Below are positions 5,334 through 6,289 of a DNA stretch of 6,289 nt, one piece after another. The notes beneath the pieces were generated by a model, which made no database searches, was not told the origin of the DNA, and saw only the letters and a program-made list of their open reading frames with translations. Location: assembly GCA_002685895.1 (NCBI GenBank), contig NYYK01000062.1, positions 3,351-9,639 of the forward strand. Direction: 5' to 3'. Source of the DNA: Methanobacteriota archaeon. GTDB taxonomy: Archaea > Thermoplasmatota > Poseidoniia > Poseidoniales > Thalassarchaeaceae. A program made the translations under genes and the position numbers. How positions within the stretch are numbered: position 1 is the first letter of the stretch; each line of letters opens with the position of its first letter.

Positions 5334-5407
5334 CGGGCCTTACAGGGTTCGAACCCGCGGCCGACGGATTAAGAGTCCGTCGCTCTACCTGACTAAGCTA
5401 AAGGCCC
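5334..5407 (-). tRNA. tRNA-Lys (anticodon CTT)
   Basis: Minus-strand cloverleaf of 74 nt. The acceptor stem is GGGCCTT/AAGGCCC with G73 and no encoded CCA. The D arm is GCTTAGTCAGGTAGAGC. The anticodon stem ACGGA/TCCGT carries the loop CTCTTAA, so the anticodon is CTT (lysine, AAG codons). The T arm is GCGGG-TTCGAAC-CCTGT. No intron. It lies 48 bp downstream of rpiA on the same strand and has its own TATA-like box, so both read-through and independent transcription are possible. Confidence 0.97.
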
Positions 5408-5423
5408 ACTCCGGCGGGAGTGG
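5406..5423. repeat. 7-bp inverted repeat overlapping the 5' end of tRNA-Lys(CTT)
   Basis: CCACTCC-GGCG-GGAGTGG is a perfect 7-bp stem with a 4-base loop. It lies in the space downstream of rpiA and takes in the first two bases of the tRNA. It could mark the rpiA 3' end or affect 5' processing of a read-through transcript. No T-run follows. Confidence 0.35.
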
Positions 5424-5428
5424 CACCC

Positions 5429-5436
5429 CTATTTGA
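5429..5436 (-). promoter_or_regulatory. TATA-like box of tRNA-Lys(CTT)
   Basis: The minus-strand sequence TCAAATAG is centred about 25 bp upstream of the tRNA 5' end. The spacing is right for an archaeal TATA box and matches the downstream tRNA-Lys gene, although the sequence is further from consensus. Confidence 0.45.
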
Positions 5437-5455
5437 CCAAAGCGGGTGAAGCGGT

Positions 5456-6157
5456 TCAAGCAAGCCTGCCGTCAGCTTTGATTCTGACTTCTATTCCTTG
5501 GGGAGAGCCGATGACGATGGCATCAGCCATGTGAGTAAATAGCCCCACTTCAACTACTCCTGCAATTCCTTGAATATCAGTTTCAAGTTTGACTGGGTCA
5601 GTAATTGAAACTCCAAAGTTACAGTCAATGATGTAATTGCCATTATCTGTAATGAATGGTTCAGCCCCCCCCCTTCTTGAGGCGACCCCCGGACACATTT
5701 CTTGCAGGTGTCGAAGAGTAACTTCCCAACCAAACTGAATCACCTCTACGGGTAGAGGGAATTTTCCGAGTGTACCTACATCTTTTCGAGGGTCAGTAAC
5801 TACGACCATTGCATCTGAGACTTGTGCAACAATTTTTTCCCTTGTAAGGGCTCCACCTCCTCCCTTGATTAAATGAAATTCAGAATCAAATTCATCGGCA
5901 CCATCTATCGTCACTGCCAACCTATCCACTTCATCCCATGCAATGAGTGGTATGCCTAGTGAACTGGCCAATTGCTCTGTGTCGATGCTTGTTGGGACGC
6001 CTCGAATATTCAACCCCTCATCATTCATTCTCCGACCAAGTTCAATTACAGTGTAGCGAACTGTTGATCCAGTACCTAGTCCAACATCCATTCCATCGCT
6101 GACAAAATCGCATGCAGCGACCCCCGCTGCCTGTTTTGCCGCTTCGACCTCATCCAC
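5456..6157 (-). CDS. rpiA: Ribose-5-phosphate isomerase A
   Basis: RpiA interconverts ribose 5-phosphate and ribulose 5-phosphate in the cytoplasm and so supplies ribose for nucleotides. From the GTG at 6157 the protein has 233 residues, close to the family norm of about 220-230. GLGTGST at 26-32 is the phosphate-binding loop and TIDGADE at 83-89 holds the active-site aspartates. KGGGGALTREK at 98-108 contains the catalytic glutamate E107 in the position of E103 of the E. coli enzyme. GKFPLPVEV is at 131-139 and TDNGNYIID further on. The GTG is chosen because it aligns with the E. coli start almost to the residue. An ATG at 6277 would add 40 residues of unlike sequence that run through a probable promoter. 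M28 of that longer form is another option. The Shine-Dalgarno sequence is weak. A run of nine G lies inside the gene. Two tRNA-Lys genes follow on the same strand. Confidence 0.9.
   Translation of the reverse strand: MDEVEAAKQAAGVAACDFVSDGMDVGLGTGSTVRYTVIELGRRMNDEGLNIRGVPTSIDTEQLASSLGIPLIAWDEVDRLAVTIDGADEFDSEFHLIKGGGGALTREKIVAQVSDAMVVVTDPRKDVGTLGKFPLPVEVIQFGWEVTLRHLQEMCPGVASRRGGAEPFITDNGNYIIDCNFGVSITDPVKLETDIQGIAGVVEVGLFTHMADAIVIGSPQGIEVRIKADGRLA
5665..5673 (-). repeat. Homopolymer of nine G inside rpiA
   Basis: Nine C on the plus strand read as G9 in the rpiA message, in the codons for Arg-Arg-Gly-Gly-Ala. The frame is intact as given, with family motifs on both sides. The length makes it a likely slippage point in replication, transcription or sequencing. 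Confidence 0.8.
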
Positions 6158-6188
6158 GATGCTCAAACCGGCGGGGGGGTAGGGGGAG

Positions 6189-6197
6189 CATATCATT
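6189..6197 (-). promoter_or_regulatory. Candidate TATA box of rpiA
   Basis: AATGATATG on the minus strand is centred about 36 bp before the GTG start of rpiA, implying a leader of about 10 bases. It supports the internal GTG over the ATG at 6277, which lies upstream of this box. A G/C-tract-rich segment (6173-6185) separates it from the start. Confidence 0.3.
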
Positions 6198-6257
6198 TGC
6201 CTAATCCCTAGATGATTCACGAAGTTCTCAAATTGCCGAATAATTGACAAACCCCCC

Positions 6258-6289
6258 ATGTACTCCGTACATGACATGGAGCGTAGTCT
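6258..6289 (+). other. Possible start of a divergent gene at the right edge
   Basis: The ATG at 6258 (MYSVHDMERS) and the in-frame ATG at 6276 open a plus-strand frame with no stop before the window ends. An AT-rich AATAATT (6239-6245) lies 16 to 34 bases upstream. With ten codons at most, this cannot be told from chance. The rest of 6158-6289 appears to be the non-coding upstream region of rpiA. Confidence 0.12.

Noticed and set aside
1..6289. CRISPR array, insertion sequence, integration site or defence system
   Set aside because: No spaced repeats, transposase motifs or tRNA-end duplications were seen. The tRNA genes are intact and no second copy of their 3' ends is present in the window.

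Overview
The window looks like a piece of an archaeal genome, most likely a marine planktonic euryarchaeon of the Poseidoniales (Marine Group II) type. The class is supported by three tRNA genes without an encoded 3' CCA, TATA-like boxes about 25 bp upstream of tRNA genes, an archaeal-type asparaginyl-tRNA synthetase, and a member of the pyruvoyl-dependent arginine decarboxylase family. The lineage is an inference from overall character, not from a database match. Coding is dense. Genes that head transcripts mostly lack a Shine-Dalgarno sequence, which suggests leaderless starts, while internal genes tend to have one.

Left part (1-1220): the 5' end of an unrecognised minus-strand gene runs off the left edge. 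It is divergent from a family-2 glycosyltransferase with two C-terminal membrane helices. A tRNA-Pro(TGG) gene follows on the minus strand, tail to tail with the glycosyltransferase.

Middle part (1259-2708): a two-gene minus-strand operon encodes (i) a protein with the pyruvoyl-dependent arginine decarboxylase fold in which the Ser-Ser self-cleavage site reads Glu-Gly, and (ii) a zinc-ribbon protein with a winged-helix-like tail. The stop codon of the first overlaps the ribosome binding site of the second. tRNA-Pro follows on the same strand. A small two-helix membrane protein is transcribed divergently from the operon.

Central part (2717-5158): asnS (minus strand, GTG start) and a carbamate kinase gene, arcC (plus strand), are divergent across a short gap. 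A 24-codon ORF in the gap overlaps the asnS start by the four bases GTGA.

Right part (5177-6289): two tRNA-Lys genes (TTT and CTT anticodons), each with its own TATA-like box, lie downstream of rpiA (ribose-5-phosphate isomerase A), all on the minus strand. The best rpiA start is an internal GTG, which gives a protein of normal family length. A possible plus-strand gene start lies at the right edge.

Most genes are housekeeping: tRNA supply and charging, pentose phosphate metabolism and glycan transfer. The most unusual item is the arginine-decarboxylase-fold protein that appears unable to form its pyruvoyl cofactor, encoded next to a nucleic-acid-binding-like zinc-ribbon protein. No CRISPR array, insertion sequence or defence locus was seen, and no stretch over 300 bases is without a gene.
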